Below, piece after piece: positions 1-11,354 of a DNA stretch of 64,000 nucleotides. The stretch is from the NCBI RefSeq assembly GCF_022605165.1, contig NC_063071.1, forward strand, positions 1,798,001 to 1,862,000, in the 5' to 3' direction. The DNA comes from Purpureocillium takamizusanense. Its lineage: Eukaryota > Ascomycota > Sordariomycetes > Hypocreales > Ophiocordycipitaceae. The notes beneath the pieces are model-generated. The model ran no database searches. It was not told the origin of the DNA and saw nothing but the letters and a program-made list of their open reading frames with translations. The position numbers and the translations under genes are program-made. Each line of letters starts with the position of its first letter. Within the stretch, counting starts at the first letter, position 1.

Positions 1-2820
1 GGCGGCCAAGTGCTGGACGGGCTGTGCTTCTTGCATGCTTGCTGTCCGCGTGTACGAAAGGGGAAGCCAGCTCTTCCTTTTTGTTTGGTTCACTTCATTT
101 CAATGGGAGAAACTCTCGGGCGCAGCGCGTATGGACGCAAAATTTTTGTTGGGAGCCACCAAAAAAAATCGTCTTTGCTTTGGGAAAGCAACAGGCGGGC
201 TGAACCTGCGACGACGAATAGACGCCTCGACGATGGACGACATCCACAACAAGTACGCTATACGTGAGAGGCCCTACGCCCATGCGGCAGTGCGCGGGTA
301 GCGTGGGCACGGGGCACAAGTAGAGTACGAGTAAAGTAACACAAGAATGCACGTCATGTACATAGAGGCAGGGTTGGCGCCTAGGTAGTACCATGCGAGG
401 CCGGGTACAGTCCGGTACTCGGGACTCCGTACCACGGAGGGCTGGCGGTTTCCTCACTTTGGAGGGCAAGTAACTACCAGTGTACTACGTACATGAGTAG
501 CTGTACTGCTCAAGTATAAGGCAGGAAACGATACGACATCCAGGCTCCATCCTTCCTTCCCGCGCGCTCGGCCTTGCCTGCCTTGCCAACAAGAAAGCTG
601 ACCGACCACCTGAACCTGCGTGCCTCGCCTGCGGCTGCTTCCAGTTTAGAAATGTGCCCCTGCCGTGGCTCCTTGACCGAGGCAAGCGCAGCCCGGCCAC
701 GCCGCCACCCCCGAGGCCTGCAGCCTGCAGGTGGCCCTGGGGGTGCTTGCCTCGGCGGGGCTGCAATTCGCTGGACCGTCTGAAGGTTTTCCCTGCGCTG
801 CCTCAAAGGAGGCATCCATCCCGTCACGAAGGGAGGGCTGGAGCCCACGGCATCCATCCGAGCGGCCTGCTCCTGCATTTGCTGTTCTGTGCGCGTGCGT
901 TTTTGGTGGCCTCTGTTCCACCACCCTCCTCCTCCTTTGCAGGGCCCCATGCCACTGCTGGCGCTGCTACTGCTACCGCTGCCGCTACAGCCGCCGCCGC
1001 CGCCGCCGTCGCCAGGCGCCATCTCCACCGCCGAAGCCGCCCCTGATGACTCCAGCTCCCGAGGGGCAGGGCCGACGGACACCAGGGCCCTGTTCTTTTG
1101 GGCCTCTCCAATTTTGCCAACCATTCTTCCATTATTGCCGATTCCTTCATGAATGGATCCTCAGCTGGAAGAACTATTTCTGTTAGTCAACCGTTGCGTC
1201 GGACCTCCCATCAAGAGTGGGGACGAAGGGACACACTCGAGATTCCAGAAGCTGCAAAACAATGCACCGAGGGCCCACGCAAGAAGATCGAATCCTAGCA
1301 CTACTGGTTGGGTGCCCCAGCGCCTCCGATTCATCGAAGAGCGGGACCTACCCAACGACGGCGACGACGACGATGTCCGTAATGACACAGGAACGATAGC
1401 GATCCCTTGGCGCTGAGACATGTTCTCGGCAATCCGCTGCCGTAGAGTCGCATCACAGCCCAGAGAGCGAGCCCCCTTTGCGTGCCAACGTTTATTGTCG
1501 ACAACCCGGCTAGCCCGCTCATTCGAGCATCAACCGGTCAGTCATCAGTCTCCTGTGTGACGGTCAGACAGACTTGTCAGTCAAAGGCGGTTCGGGGCGG
1601 TGGAGGTGTCGCATCGTCGTCCCGCCTGCACGATGAACCCTGGCTGCTCCACTGCCACAAGGAACAAGGGGCCCCATGGTACATGGCCCCAGATCCCAGA
1701 CACAACCGGGAGGCTTCGGAACTTTGGGTAGCAGCAGCTCCATCCTGGCCATGGCTTGCCAAGACTGCTCATCTTGGTGCTGCGTGGCAGTCTCAGTGTC
1801 GCGTGGGGTGCAAATCGTTGGTGTCATCCAACTCTTGTTGGGCCCCTTGATGCTCTCGTCACCCGTTGCTCGAAAACTGCTGCTGTTTAACTCGCCAAGC
1901 CGGTCGAGCGCCTTGCGCTTCGCAAACTGCCACGATTGTCCGAGAGCTCATATCCTCGCTTGAACAGGCCATTCTCGCGCGACACCCATCGTCAATGCCC
2001 AAGCGCCCAAGCTGGGCTCCGTGGCTCCCGGTTTCCTCCGACTTACAGGGCCTCACATCTCCACCCCCAGCCCTCACATCCACCACAAGTGCCGGCACCG
2101 GCACCGTTGTCCAACCGTAGTCGCCGCGCAGCGACAGTCAGCAGCGCCACCGGCCGTGGCCTGTCCTGCCATGCCGCCTACGAAATTTGTTGGCTCGGTG
2201 TGCGCGGGCGCGGGACTCCACGCCTTGGCTCCGCTTCGCAACATGGCGTCCTCCGCCTTCCGACTTACACGCATGGGCACATCAGAAATTAGAATCAAAT
2301 CAAACCCAAAGGCTTGAGGCGAACCAACAAAAAGGGCTCTCACGACGGGGACACAGTGCTGTACCGTCGAATCGGTACCGCGTTCGTACTCTGTACGACG
2401 TACGCACTACGGGAGCGAAGCTCAGAGAACGGCTCGCGCGCGCGCGGTTTGTCTGATCGCTGTGCCTCCACTGTCGCAAACCAGAGAAGCAGGGCCTGTA
2501 AGTCATTCATTCTGCCCGCATCGACTTGTTGGCGTCGATCTGGCGGCGTCTCAACCGCGTCTCATCCCAATCTCCACCGCCACTTGCCGGGCTGGTCGTT
2601 ACAAGTCTCTGCGAATTCGATGCTTGCTTGCGGCTTCCGACACTTCCAAATACTAAGTTATGACTTACTACGATGACGACGGCTGAGGGGCGTACATATC
2701 ATACAGGCTAATACTCTCACATAGTCCTCTCACCCCGGCAAGGCCAGGAGCGGGTCTGCCAGCATCGCGGCGTTACTCGTAGTACGTACTACGTGGCACA
2801 AGTGATGCTGCTAACTCACG
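1..2820. other. gene-poor, low-complexity left end
   Basis: No convincing gene is visible. Open frames on both strands are short or biased in composition, for example Gly/Ser-rich or Arg/Pro-rich translations around 650-1150. They come from GCT/GCC trinucleotide runs near 955-1020 rather than from a conserved protein. A perfect GTAGTACGTACTAC palindrome lies near 2779. The region may be long untranslated or regulatory DNA of a gene beyond the left edge, but nothing here shows that. Confidence 0.5.
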
Positions 2821-3310
2821 TCATGCCTCCATGTGGATATTGCTGCCGCCCTCGCGCGTGAGACACTTCTCATCCAAGACGTCGTCGAGACTTCAAGGTG
2901 GGTCATGCTGCACAAGGGCATCACCCGACGCCGCACTCGTCCTTGAGGCCAGCCCGCTTGGCGTTCAATGGACGGAACCTTGGCTCGATGGGGACAACGC
3001 AATTGCATCATCCTGGGCTACATCTTCACGTGCTGGGTCCGGTGCTGTGTATCCAACAATGTATCTATCATGCCGATGGCGTTATTTTTGCATACCCGGG
3101 TGAGGTCGTTGAACAGGGTTGGGTCATCAACGTGCATGAACTCGCTGAGCAGCCCGTTCATCAATGCCACGACGCCCTTCTCCGCTGCACTCCGCGGCTT
3201 CCGGGGAGAATCACCTACCCTCGAGTCTGTGGCTTCGGGATTTTGCACGCAATGTCACTGAGTTGCTGAGAGTTCAACAAATGGTAAACAACTGGTACCG
3301 AGCAATAGGG
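2821..3310 (-). pseudogene. decayed coding relic, family unknown
   Basis: On the minus strand, several neighbouring pieces read like real protein but do not form one open frame. A block at about 3250-3085 contains GVVALMNGLLSEFMHVDD. A second frame from about 3045 gives APDPAREDVAQDDAIALSP, and the 3' end reads SLDDVLDEKCLTREGG before a TGA at 2821-2823. Two in-frame TGA codons interrupt the second frame, and another precedes the first block. Each could be a CGA arginine codon changed by C-to-T. A 51-base GTATGC...ACAG intron is possible in the first block but does not restore the frame. I do not recognise the family. The alternative is an intact gene with introns I have not resolved, or chance. 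Confidence 0.3.
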
Positions 3311-4630
3311 TAGCCTACTCTAGCCAGCCGGGAGCAGCTGTCTTGTCGCCAGGCTGCAAGTTGGTCTGAGCTATAGTAGCTCTTCGGCTCTCGCAGCTCA
3401 ACGGGCGCCAACAACCTCGGGTCCCCACATTCTACACCACCATGAAACCGGCCTATGTGCACCGGCGGCAGTAGCCACGAGGCACATGCTAAGTTAGTTT
3501 AATGTTATTATCGTACACATGCCCATGCCCAGAGCAGAGCTTCCTTGGAGCTCTCATTCCGATATTTCCCTCGCCGACAAGTCTGCGTCATTCACGCCTC
3601 CGGAAACCGGAGCCCATGCGTCTCCTCCTCGTCTTCCTCCTCCCCCCTGCTCCTGTTCCCCTCCCACCCCCCTCTCTCCTCTATCCCCAGACTTTCTTTT
3701 ACTTCCTCCCCTCCCCCACGTGAAAGAAGAAAGAAAGCCCAGGGCCAGTGACGACGCTAGGCAGAACTCGGGGGCCCTCTTTTGTTTGGGGAAACGGGCA
3801 CCATCACCACCACCACTTAGTACGTACTACTACAGCTACTACCACAGCTACTACTACAGCTACCAGGAACGCGCTTGTGCCCTCTTCTCCCGAGGGCGGA
3901 CGAGATTATCTCGGGAGCAAGGCAGATCTACCCCATGTGTTGCGCCCCCCTCCCTCCCTCCCCCCCCGCAACGGCCCATCGCCCTGTCCACTGCGTGCGC
4001 ATCATCGTCGCATGAGGGTAGGCGCACAGGCGCCGGCCGGGGAGGGGGGGCAAAAGAAGCGGCCGCCTTACTGCCCGCCTCGGAGGCTGGCTGAGCTATT
4101 TGGCCTTGGTGTCAGTCGGGGCTGCTTGCCTTTGTACCGGGTACATCGACCGTAGCGCCCGTCGTCGTTGAACAGTCGTCAACGTCCATCCACACACGTG
4201 TTACTGTTCGCCCCTCTCCTCGCCAGGTCCCATTGCTTGTGATGAGACGGACGGACAGACGCAAAGATGGACAGACAGATAGTAAGCGCAAGCCTGTCAC
4301 ATGTCATTTCATCAAGGCTTGATCGCTCGCCCCTAGAGTCGGGGGCCCTCGTACAGCATGGCCATAGTCACTTAGTAAGTGTTCAAGCGCAGACAGGAGT
4401 CAACTGTTTGAGATTACATTACGTTACGCCGATACGGGTTGCCATCTTGCTTAGCCTGCGCTTGATGCTCTACATGGACATCGAAAAAGTGCATCATCGC
4501 TCACGCCTCGTAAGCCGCATGGGCCATCGCCAGACTGCGATGGCGGGTATATCTCTCCACCCCCTGTGTAACCCCTCCCAAACGCAATCGATTCCATAAG
4601 AGAGAAAGGGGATAGAATACTCTCCCCTCC
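3311..4630. other. intergenic, pyrimidine-rich tracts
   Basis: No gene seen. The plus strand has long CT tracts around 3610-3715, and a short repeat of TACTACAGC-like units lies at about 3826-3872. Such tracts are common in promoters and leaders of filamentous fungi, but no plus-strand gene follows. The right end holds the 3' flank of the minus-strand OB-fold gene. Confidence 0.5.
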
Positions 4631-7600
4631 CTATGACTGGGACGCCTTCTGCGTCGCCCTATCGATCTTGGCCCGCGTCTTGTCGTCCAGCGTCGCCCAC
4701 CAGCGTCGCAAGCCCTTTGCGTATTCGACCTCGCCGTCCGTGATCTCAACCGGGGGTCCCTTGATCTGCGGCAGCAGTTCCTCGTCGCCCTTCTCAAACA
4801 CCGCCCAGGCCGAGGCATCTCCCACCCGAACCCCGAACCCACGGCCCTTAACCGACACGACCTGCATGCGCCGCAGGAGTACCACGTCACCCGCGTGCAC
4901 CACCGGCAGGTACTCGAGGTGCGGTCGGAACACGTGCGCTACGCTGACGCTTGTCGGTGCCGTCGACGGGTCCGTCACGATGAGTTCCAGCATGTAGTCG
5001 CGAGGGCCGTGTCTGGGCCGGTGCGGCTGCGGAGGGGCCGTCGTAGAGACCGCCATAATGTCAACAGTCTTGTTCAGCGACGTACGCAGGGACCGGAGTG
5101 GCAATGCGTCGGGAAGTCCTGTCCGAAGCAGCCTTTGAAGCTCCTTCTTCAGCGCCGATACATCCTCGGTTTCCGTTGTCACCGATTCCGCGACTGATGG
5201 CGACTGCATGGCCGCGTTTGATGCCGTTTCGGGCGTGATGGCCCGAGCCTCGACGTGGGATCTGCTGCGCAGCTCTCTCGTGGTCTCTGGCGTGTCGTGC
5301 CTCCGCGTGCTCCGGCCGGACGAAGGCGGCGTCTTGGCCGGCTGCACGTCTGGCTCTGCCTGCCCGCGCATGCCGCGAACTGAGCGTGCTACGGCAGCCT
5401 GGCGGTCAGCCTCAGCGTGACGATCGCCATCGTCGGCCAAGGCTTTGGACAGTTGCAGACTAGGATCTGGCCGAGTGTTCTTACTGCGTGACGCTCGCAG
5501 CGTAAGATGTGATGAGAGCTTCTCGTCGTCACTGGGCGGCAACGCGTTGCAGCTGCCCTGAGTAATCGGCTGCTTGGCCTCATTGCGTGTTGCGCGCCTC
5601 GCAGACAGGGTCTTGAGCTCTTTCTGTTTCTTGCCCTGCGGAGACACCACCGCCTCGTCGTCTTTGCCCGACTGCTCGCCTTCTTTGGGATTGAGGGGCG
5701 CTTCGGTCGGTGGTGGTAATTGACTGACTGCCTCCTGCGCTGGCGATTGCGACATGCCGGAGTGAGCTGTCGCTAAGCGGACACTGGGGTCGTCGTGCGC
5801 ATCGCTTGTCGTGTCCGCTGACAATGTCTTGCGATGCGAGTGACTCCGAAGGGACCTAACCGTGATGAGCGGCTCATCGCCGTGGATCTGGCTACCGCCG
5901 TGGGTGCCACTTTGGTCGTAGCCAATTCGACTCGAGGACTGAGAGCTGTAGTATTCGTTCATGATTTGCGCCTCAGCAGCCACGTCGTCGTCATCGTTAA
6001 TTTGCTTCTCCAGCTCCGCCAGCCCTGACTTTGGCTGTTGCTCCTCCGCATGCTGTGCCTCGACGAGGTTCGTGAGTTGCCCAAAAGGCTCCTCGACGGA
6101 CGTCATCCCGCTTGTTGTCGGCGCTTCATGCGATGATATCTTGCCGTCTTTGTGGTTCGACGAAATCGGCTCCCCTTCCTCTTCTGCCGCTATAGCTGTG
6201 CTTTGCGTTCGCCCCTCGGTCTGCGTTTCGATCGGCTCGTCGTGAGGCGCGTCCGGCATAGCATCATCCCGTAGTTCCGTAGCCGCGTCGCTGGGCTCCG
6301 CCCTTGTCACATTTGCGGGCTCCTTATCGCCCACGAGCTGTGTCTGAAAGGTTTTGATATTTTCGTCCACCTGTCCACTGTCGGAAGCCTGTGTTTGGTC
6401 TGGTTGTATAACCACGGCTGGTTGAACCACTGCCGCGACCTTGGCAGCGGTATCAACCTCCAGAATGTTTGCTCGCTGTGGCTCGGGCTGTGATTCGGCC
6501 TTTGAATGAACGACACCGGAAAATGTTTTCCCCTTGACCACAGGTACTGGCACATCTTCATGGACGCCGTCTAGCTGCGAGCCAACAAGCGTTTGCTGTA
6601 CCTCTTTGACATGCGCACCATCTGCATAATCTGCGTCTTTCTCGCCTTCGAAGGATTTTGCTCGTTCTGGCGGCTGGGAAGGATAGCTATTATCAGCTTC
6701 GTCAATACTCTCATCTTCGTCCACGCTTTCAAGAGAGTCGTCCACGCCCTCGGGGCCCTCTTCCGCGTCCTCACTCGCCTCTTCTGCGTCTTTGTCGCTC
6801 ATGTGTTCATCCTCAGGACTCGATTGGACATTGGATGTATGTTCCTGCTTCACATTTGCCTCGCGGTCACTGCCGCTCGCCGACGGTACCGAGGGCCCTT
6901 TCGTAGCCTGATCATCCTGCTTAGGCGCTGGTGGCTGTTGGGCGCTCGGTAAAGGATTTCTTGGCGGCACCTCGTCCTCATCCTCCGAATCGGAGAGTAG
7001 ACTGATGAAGACTGGTTCTGCCGGGGCGGCGGGTGCAGGTGGCGGCGGGGCCTCCTCTTCTTCATCATAAGACGACTCGGCCTCGTCGTCATCATAGTCT
7101 TCTTCATCTTCGTCCAGGAACTCGCGACCCCCGTAGTACTCCTGCCCGACGTCGCTATCGGATTCTGCTTCGCTGTCCTGTTCGGCCTCGTAACCCGTCT
7201 GCGTTGTGGCAGCGGGCCGACGACCAAAGTTCCAGGTGCCTTCCTCGGCCGTACCAGGATGTTGGTGGGGTATCTCTTCGTCCTCTTCCTCATCTTCTTC
7301 GGCCTCCTCCTCCTCCTCGTCTTCCTCCTCCTCCTCACTAAAGTCGATCGCTGCTTTGTCCGGATCAGCTTGATTGGATTCCGAAGTCCCCTCTTCCGAC
7401 TCCGATACAGACTCGTCATCATCCCTTGCCCGATCATAGTTCCTCAAGTCGTAGTCTTCGCCAGGCAAATCGCCGCCATCCCGATGTTCTGGATCAGTAC
7501 CATCTCGGCTGAAACTGTCGGACGCGCCAGCCGCTGTCCCTGATTGTTCAGGCGACTTGCTCTGACCCTGACCGATGGGCCGTTGTCGGTCCGGTATTGA

Positions 7601-9157
7601 AGTATCGGCAGAAGAACCGCGCTCTCTGAGGAAGGCTTCCTGTTGTACTGAGGGAGAGCTGTCTGAAGTCACGATCCCATAGTGCCTGGCACCTGAAATA
7701 GGTTGAGAGGAGAATTGTGTGGTCAGAGAATCGTTCTGCCACGTTACGTTGTCTTGTTGAGCCACGTCGTCGTGCGTATGGACCGGCGCGGTGTCGTGAG
7801 CATGTAAATTCGGATCAATGCCATGCATAGGAGCGTAGTTGTCAGCCCCAAAGGGGGGATCGGGATAACTTAGTGCGGAGACGCTTCCACCGAAAGCGGC
7901 ATCACTCGTAACGGGAATCGTGTGCTCCGTCGAGTGCTCACCAAATAGGTCATCCGCGAGGACGCCGTGGTGAGGCACCTCCATATTTAAGCCATAGTCA
8001 TGGTGATGAGGATCCGGTGCATGAAAGTCCATCAGGGGTCCAGGCATAGCCCCTGATATATTGTGAACTTGGCTTGAACCTTGGCCGAAGAGGTTTCTCG
8101 ACGGGGTGTAGGGAGTAGTGTGGACATGGTCGTGTCGGGCTTCTGGATACGCCAGCGTGGTCGTGTCATGTGAATGACGAGGCTCAGCCGAGACCTGGAC
8201 ATGCATTGACGGGCTAAAATAGAGATCCTGCGTCTGGCAGCCCTCGTCAACCATTGGCGGCCGGCGCGGCGAGGCCGAGTTTGAAGATGCCCATTTCGTT
8301 TGCGATTTTCCTTGGTCTTCCGTTGACCCGTCAGTAGATTCGTTGGGATGGTTGGCTGGTTCCTCTAACTCAGGCTCAGGCTCAGGCTCAGGGCTTGGAG
8401 ACCGGCTGCTGTATTTCCAAGCAGTTTGGCCCATGCTGAACCGGGACTTGCGTTTGGCCTTTGGCTTGTTGACTTTGTCCTCTGCGAATAAGTCGAAACC
8501 GTCTTCGAAAAGCGACCCGTACGATACTCTCGCACGCTTAAGGAATGCTGGAGAGGTAAATTCGTCCGGTTCGAGCATAGAAGAGGCCAATCGCTTTGCA
8601 GGGACGGTGGCTGGTCTGGCGACTGGGGTCGCAGCTAGGTCATGCTGTAAAGGCTCGGGCGGAGGGGGTGTCACGTCGCGCGCTGGGACATCGCTTGGTT
8701 GTGCTTGGACTTCCTCCACGACCGGCGCGTCGATGTCGATCTCGACGGGTTCTTGGGACTCGGTCTTGCGCGCGCGCAACAATAGACGCTTGGTGAATTT
8801 GAGCTGCCAGTCTTGGGAGCCCGCTGGCAGGTGCGTCTTGGCATGTGCGACGTCCCATTCGGCACCAACCAAGCTGAGTCGTATATTGTCGCCGCCTCCG
8901 ATGCCCGAGTCGGCGAGAGCTTTGCCCGCAGGCCCATGGCATTCGACGCGCAACTGTCCCTTGTCGCGCCGGCGCAAGGGATCCTGCTCGGCGATGATGA
9001 GAGCAATAGACCTCGTCACCACGCTGTATGGCCAGGTGATTGTGACGACACCATCTACGGCACGCGACTCGGTGTCCTGAAGATCAGGGTTGAGCTGCGC
9101 GATGGGCGTGGCCATGGCGCTTTCCATCGCCTCGGCCGCAGATCGGGTCGCCCCCAT
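4631..9157 (-). CDS. large protein with N- and C-terminal OB folds; POT1/Cdc13-type telomere ssDNA-binding domain
   Basis: A single uninterrupted frame gives about 1508 residues from the ATG at 9157-9155. The frame stays open a further 115 codons upstream, but that part is Pro/Ser/Cys-rich and looks like untranslated leader. The C-terminal ~160 residues (nt ~4640-5110), with RPRHGPRDYMLELIVTD, RPHLEYLPVVHAGDVVLLR and GVRVGDASAWAVF, match the pattern of the Telo_bind OB fold of POT1/Cdc13 proteins. An N-terminal domain (about residues 35-135) also looks OB-like. The ~1200 residues between are disordered and strongly acidic, with Glu/Asp runs at nt 7050-7350. The family binds single-stranded telomeric DNA in the nucleus. 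That this protein does so is inferred. It could instead be a general ssDNA-binding protein. Confidence 0.72.
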   Translation of the reverse strand: MGATRSAAEAMESAMATPIAQLNPDLQDTESRAVDGVVTITWPYSVVTRSIALIIAEQDPLRRRDKGQLRVECHGPAGKALADSGIGGGDNIRLSLVGAEWDVAHAKTHLPAGSQDWQLKFTKRLLLRARKTESQEPVEIDIDAPVVEEVQAQPSDVPARDVTPPPPEPLQHDLAATPVARPATVPAKRLASSMLEPDEFTSPAFLKRARVSYGSLFEDGFDLFAEDKVNKPKAKRKSRFSMGQTAWKYSSRSPSPEPEPEPELEEPANHPNESTDGSTEDQGKSQTKWASSNSASPRRPPMVDEGCQTQDLYFSPSMHVQVSAEPRHSHDTTTLAYPEARHDHVHTTPYTPSRNLFGQGSSQVHNISGAMPGPLMDFHAPDPHHHDYGLNMEVPHHGVLADDLFGEHSTEHTIPVTSDAAFGGSVSALSYPDPPFGADNYAPMHGIDPNLHAHDTAPVHTHDDVAQQDNVTWQNDSLTTQFSSQPISGARHYGIVTSDSSPSVQQEAFLRERGSSADTSIPDRQRPIGQGQSKSPEQSGTAAGASDSFSRDGTDPEHRDGGDLPGEDYDLRNYDRARDDDESVSESEEGTSESNQADPDKAAIDFSEEEEEDEEEEEAEEDEEEDEEIPHQHPGTAEEGTWNFGRRPAATTQTGYEAEQDSEAESDSDVGQEYYGGREFLDEDEEDYDDDEAESSYDEEEEAPPPPAPAAPAEPVFISLLSDSEDEDEVPPRNPLPSAQQPPAPKQDDQATKGPSVPSASGSDREANVKQEHTSNVQSSPEDEHMSDKDAEEASEDAEEGPEGVDDSLESVDEDESIDEADNSYPSQPPERAKSFEGEKDADYADGAHVKEVQQTLVGSQLDGVHEDVPVPVVKGKTFSGVVHSKAESQPEPQRANILEVDTAAKVAAVVQPAVVIQPDQTQASDSGQVDENIKTFQTQLVGDKEPANVTRAEPSDAATELRDDAMPDAPHDEPIETQTEGRTQSTAIAAEEEGEPISSNHKDGKISSHEAPTTSGMTSVEEPFGQLTNLVEAQHAEEQQPKSGLAELEKQINDDDDVAAEAQIMNEYYSSQSSSRIGYDQSGTHGGSQIHGDEPLITVRSLRSHSHRKTLSADTTSDAHDDPSVRLATAHSGMSQSPAQEAVSQLPPPTEAPLNPKEGEQSGKDDEAVVSPQGKKQKELKTLSARRATRNEAKQPITQGSCNALPPSDDEKLSSHLTLRASRSKNTRPDPSLQLSKALADDGDRHAEADRQAAVARSVRGMRGQAEPDVQPAKTPPSSGRSTRRHDTPETTRELRSRSHVEARAITPETASNAAMQSPSVAESVTTETEDVSALKKELQRLLRTGLPDALPLRSLRTSLNKTVDIMAVSTTAPPQPHRPRHGPRDYMLELIVTDPSTAPTSVSVAHVFRPHLEYLPVVHAGDVVLLRRMQVVSVKGRGFGVRVGDASAWAVFEKGDEELLPQIKGPPVEITDGEVEYAKGLRRWWATLDDKTRAKIDRATQKASQS

Positions 9158-9929
9158 TGTTGCGTCGGGCCGGGAGGGAGGATATACGCGTTCGCGCAGG
9201 GTCGGCTTCAGTACGTCGAAAACGTGAGAAACGCAGTCGCAAGTACCCGCAGAGTCATGGTAGAGATTGATCGACGGAGAGAGGCTTGGCGTGGTGGAAG
9301 ACGCGTCTGTCGACGTGGTTGAACAGGAACAAGTTTGCCGCAAGCTTGGTCGAGCTCCCGGTTGGCAGGAGCTCGCGGTAGTTACACGGCAGGAGCAAGC
9401 TGGAGGCGGGGCGCCACATATGGCAGGCGGTGTGGGTGGCGGCGGCTGTGGCGATTGCTGTGGCGGAGGGGCGCTGGTGAAGCAACTGTCTTGGGGCGGC
9501 ACCCTTAGGTATCTACTAAGGTAACCTACTTCGTACCTCTAATAATTCGTCCTCTGTACCTTGTCCGTACATCTGCAGTTCAGGTGCAATGCAATAATAA
9601 CCTAGGTACGTTGCTCCGTGCAAGATAGGTACTTGTGCTCTCGCAGCCTGGACAAGGCGAGCGCCGGTCACCCGGAGCCGAAGCAGCCCAAGAAGTTAGG
9701 CAGGCGTGCGGTGTTGTGTGACAGGCGTCCGATCACGCAAAACCGGAACCTGCATAGTTATCGACTCACCGTCAGCCGCATATCTTCCTCATTGTCCATC
9801 TACCCCTCTCGAGGTCGGATCTGGTCAACTTCGTATGACTGCGTCGTCCTCTCATAAATCTTTGGCTTCAGACACTTGCATTACTTGGATTGTTATCCCT
9901 CGTCGGCGATTGATTGCCCCTCAAACAGC
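9158..9929. promoter_or_regulatory. divergent promoter region between the OB-fold gene and the flavin monooxygenase
   Basis: This 770-base spacer separates genes read outward in both directions. It includes the Pro/Ser-rich open leader of the minus-strand gene and copies of TACCTAGGTA-like motifs (9599-9608 and nearby), which recur in other intergenic spaces of the window. No TATA box stands out. Confidence 0.4.
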
Positions 9930-11354
9930 ATGGGCTCGCTCTCCTCTCCAAAGTTCCAGGTGAACAAGATCGCCATTATTGGCGCCGGTCCCGGCGGCCT
10001 CGCGGCGGCCAAGTATCTGCGGGCGCAAGGCACATTTCCCCTCATCACCATATTTGAGCAGCAGGATGAGGTCGGCGGCGTCTGGAACTACAGCAAGGTA
10101 TCCGGCGGGCCGTATCCTGCGCCGCAGAGAGACCCGTTCTTCCCGCCAGATGAGCCGCTTCGGACGCCGTCCCATGCCGCGCCCATCTTTCCTTCTCCCA
10201 TGTACGACAAGCTCCACTCCAACCTTCCTGGGACCTTGATGAATTTCTCCGATCAAAGCTTCCGCCAAGACTCTTGGGTATTCCCTAGCCGCGAGGACGT
10301 CCAGGAGTACCTGATCAAGTACGCCGAGGATGTCCGGCACCTGATACATTTCTGTGTTCAGGTGACCAAGGTGTCGCACAAGCTTGTCGATGAGCGCGAT
10401 CAGTGGATGATAGAGGCTCGTTCGACGATGAGCGGACAGGCCATAGACCATGTTTTCGATGCCGTGGTCGTGGCGAATGGCCACTACTCCGTCCCCTTCA
10501 TCCCGGGAATGGCCAATATGCCCCAATTTCAAGAGACATACCCGTCCATCATCACACACTCCAAGCAGTATCGGGCCGCGAGCGAGTTCAAGGACAAAAA
10601 AGTCATCATTATTGGCAATGGGCCCTCCGGTATCGACATTGCCCTGCAGATCAATCGGGTCTCCAAAGGCAAGGCTCTCCTATCTGTCCGAACGCCCACA
10701 CCACCGGCAAAGCTGGAACACACCGGTTGCGAAGAGGTGCAAGAGATTATCGAGTTTCTCGTGGATCAGCGAGGGGTTTGCTTCAAGGGTGGACGGGTGG
10801 AAACGGATATCGACGCCATTGTCTTTTGCACTGGATTCCTCTGCAGCTATCCCTTCTTGACGGACCTACAGCACAAGCTCATCACCAACGGACAGGGGGT
10901 CCATGGACTCTACAAGCACGTTTTCCACATTCACCACCCCACTCTTGTCTTCCCCGCCCTCAACATGAAGTCGGTGCCGTGGCCGCTGGCCGAGGCGCAG
11001 GCGGCCGTGTTCTCGGCCGTGTGGTCCAACAGCCTGCCGCTGCCTTCCGTTGAGGTGATGGAGGATTGGAGCCGGAAGCTGGAGGAGCGGGAGGGTGAAG
11101 CCTTGCACGTATTTCCGCGTCTTGGCGACGGGCTCTATGTAAACGAGTTGCACGACTGGGTCAAGCAGGCCGGGCGGGCGGGCAAAGAGCCGCCGCGGTG
11201 GGATGACCGGATGTTCTGGCAAAGGAGTATATTCCTCGAGGCCAAGCTGCGGTTCGAGAAGCAAGGCTGCAAAGCGACAACGCTGGAGGAGCTCGGCCTG
11301 TGTTATGACCCTGATTGGAACAAGCAGGCCGTTGAAGACTCGCAGGGGCCTTGA
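9930..11354 (+). CDS. flavin-containing monooxygenase (class B FMO)
   Basis: Intronless gene of 474 residues. The start is the ATG at 9930 (MGSLSS...), 18 codons inside the longest frame, because the FAD-binding strand follows directly. The FAD Rossmann motif GAGPGGLAAAKYL is near residue 17. The NADPH motif GNGPSGIDIAL is near residue 228. Between them lies the FMO signature region around THSKQYR, and a CTGF box near residue 300 corresponds to the ATG motif. The family uses NADPH and O2 to oxygenate soft nucleophiles (N or S) or acts as a Baeyer-Villiger-like enzyme. The closest type is probably the fungal thiol-specific or dimethylaniline monooxygenase group. The substrate is unknown. Confidence 0.88.
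   Translation: MGSLSSPKFQVNKIAIIGAGPGGLAAAKYLRAQGTFPLITIFEQQDEVGGVWNYSKVSGGPYPAPQRDPFFPPDEPLRTPSHAAPIFPSPMYDKLHSNLPGTLMNFSDQSFRQDSWVFPSREDVQEYLIKYAEDVRHLIHFCVQVTKVSHKLVDERDQWMIEARSTMSGQAIDHVFDAVVVANGHYSVPFIPGMANMPQFQETYPSIITHSKQYRAASEFKDKKVIIIGNGPSGIDIALQINRVSKGKALLSVRTPTPPAKLEHTGCEEVQEIIEFLVDQRGVCFKGGRVETDIDAIVFCTGFLCSYPFLTDLQHKLITNGQGVHGLYKHVFHIHHPTLVFPALNMKSVPWPLAEAQAAVFSAVWSNSLPLPSVEVMEDWSRKLEEREGEALHVFPRLGDGLYVNELHDWVKQAGRAGKEPPRWDDRMFWQRSIFLEAKLRFEKQGCKATTLEELGLCYDPDWNKQAVEDSQGP

Noticed and set aside
510..1124. 204-codon minus-strand frame with Gly/Ser runs
   Set aside because: Composition follows trinucleotide repeats and overlaps similar frames on both strands; no conserved segment.
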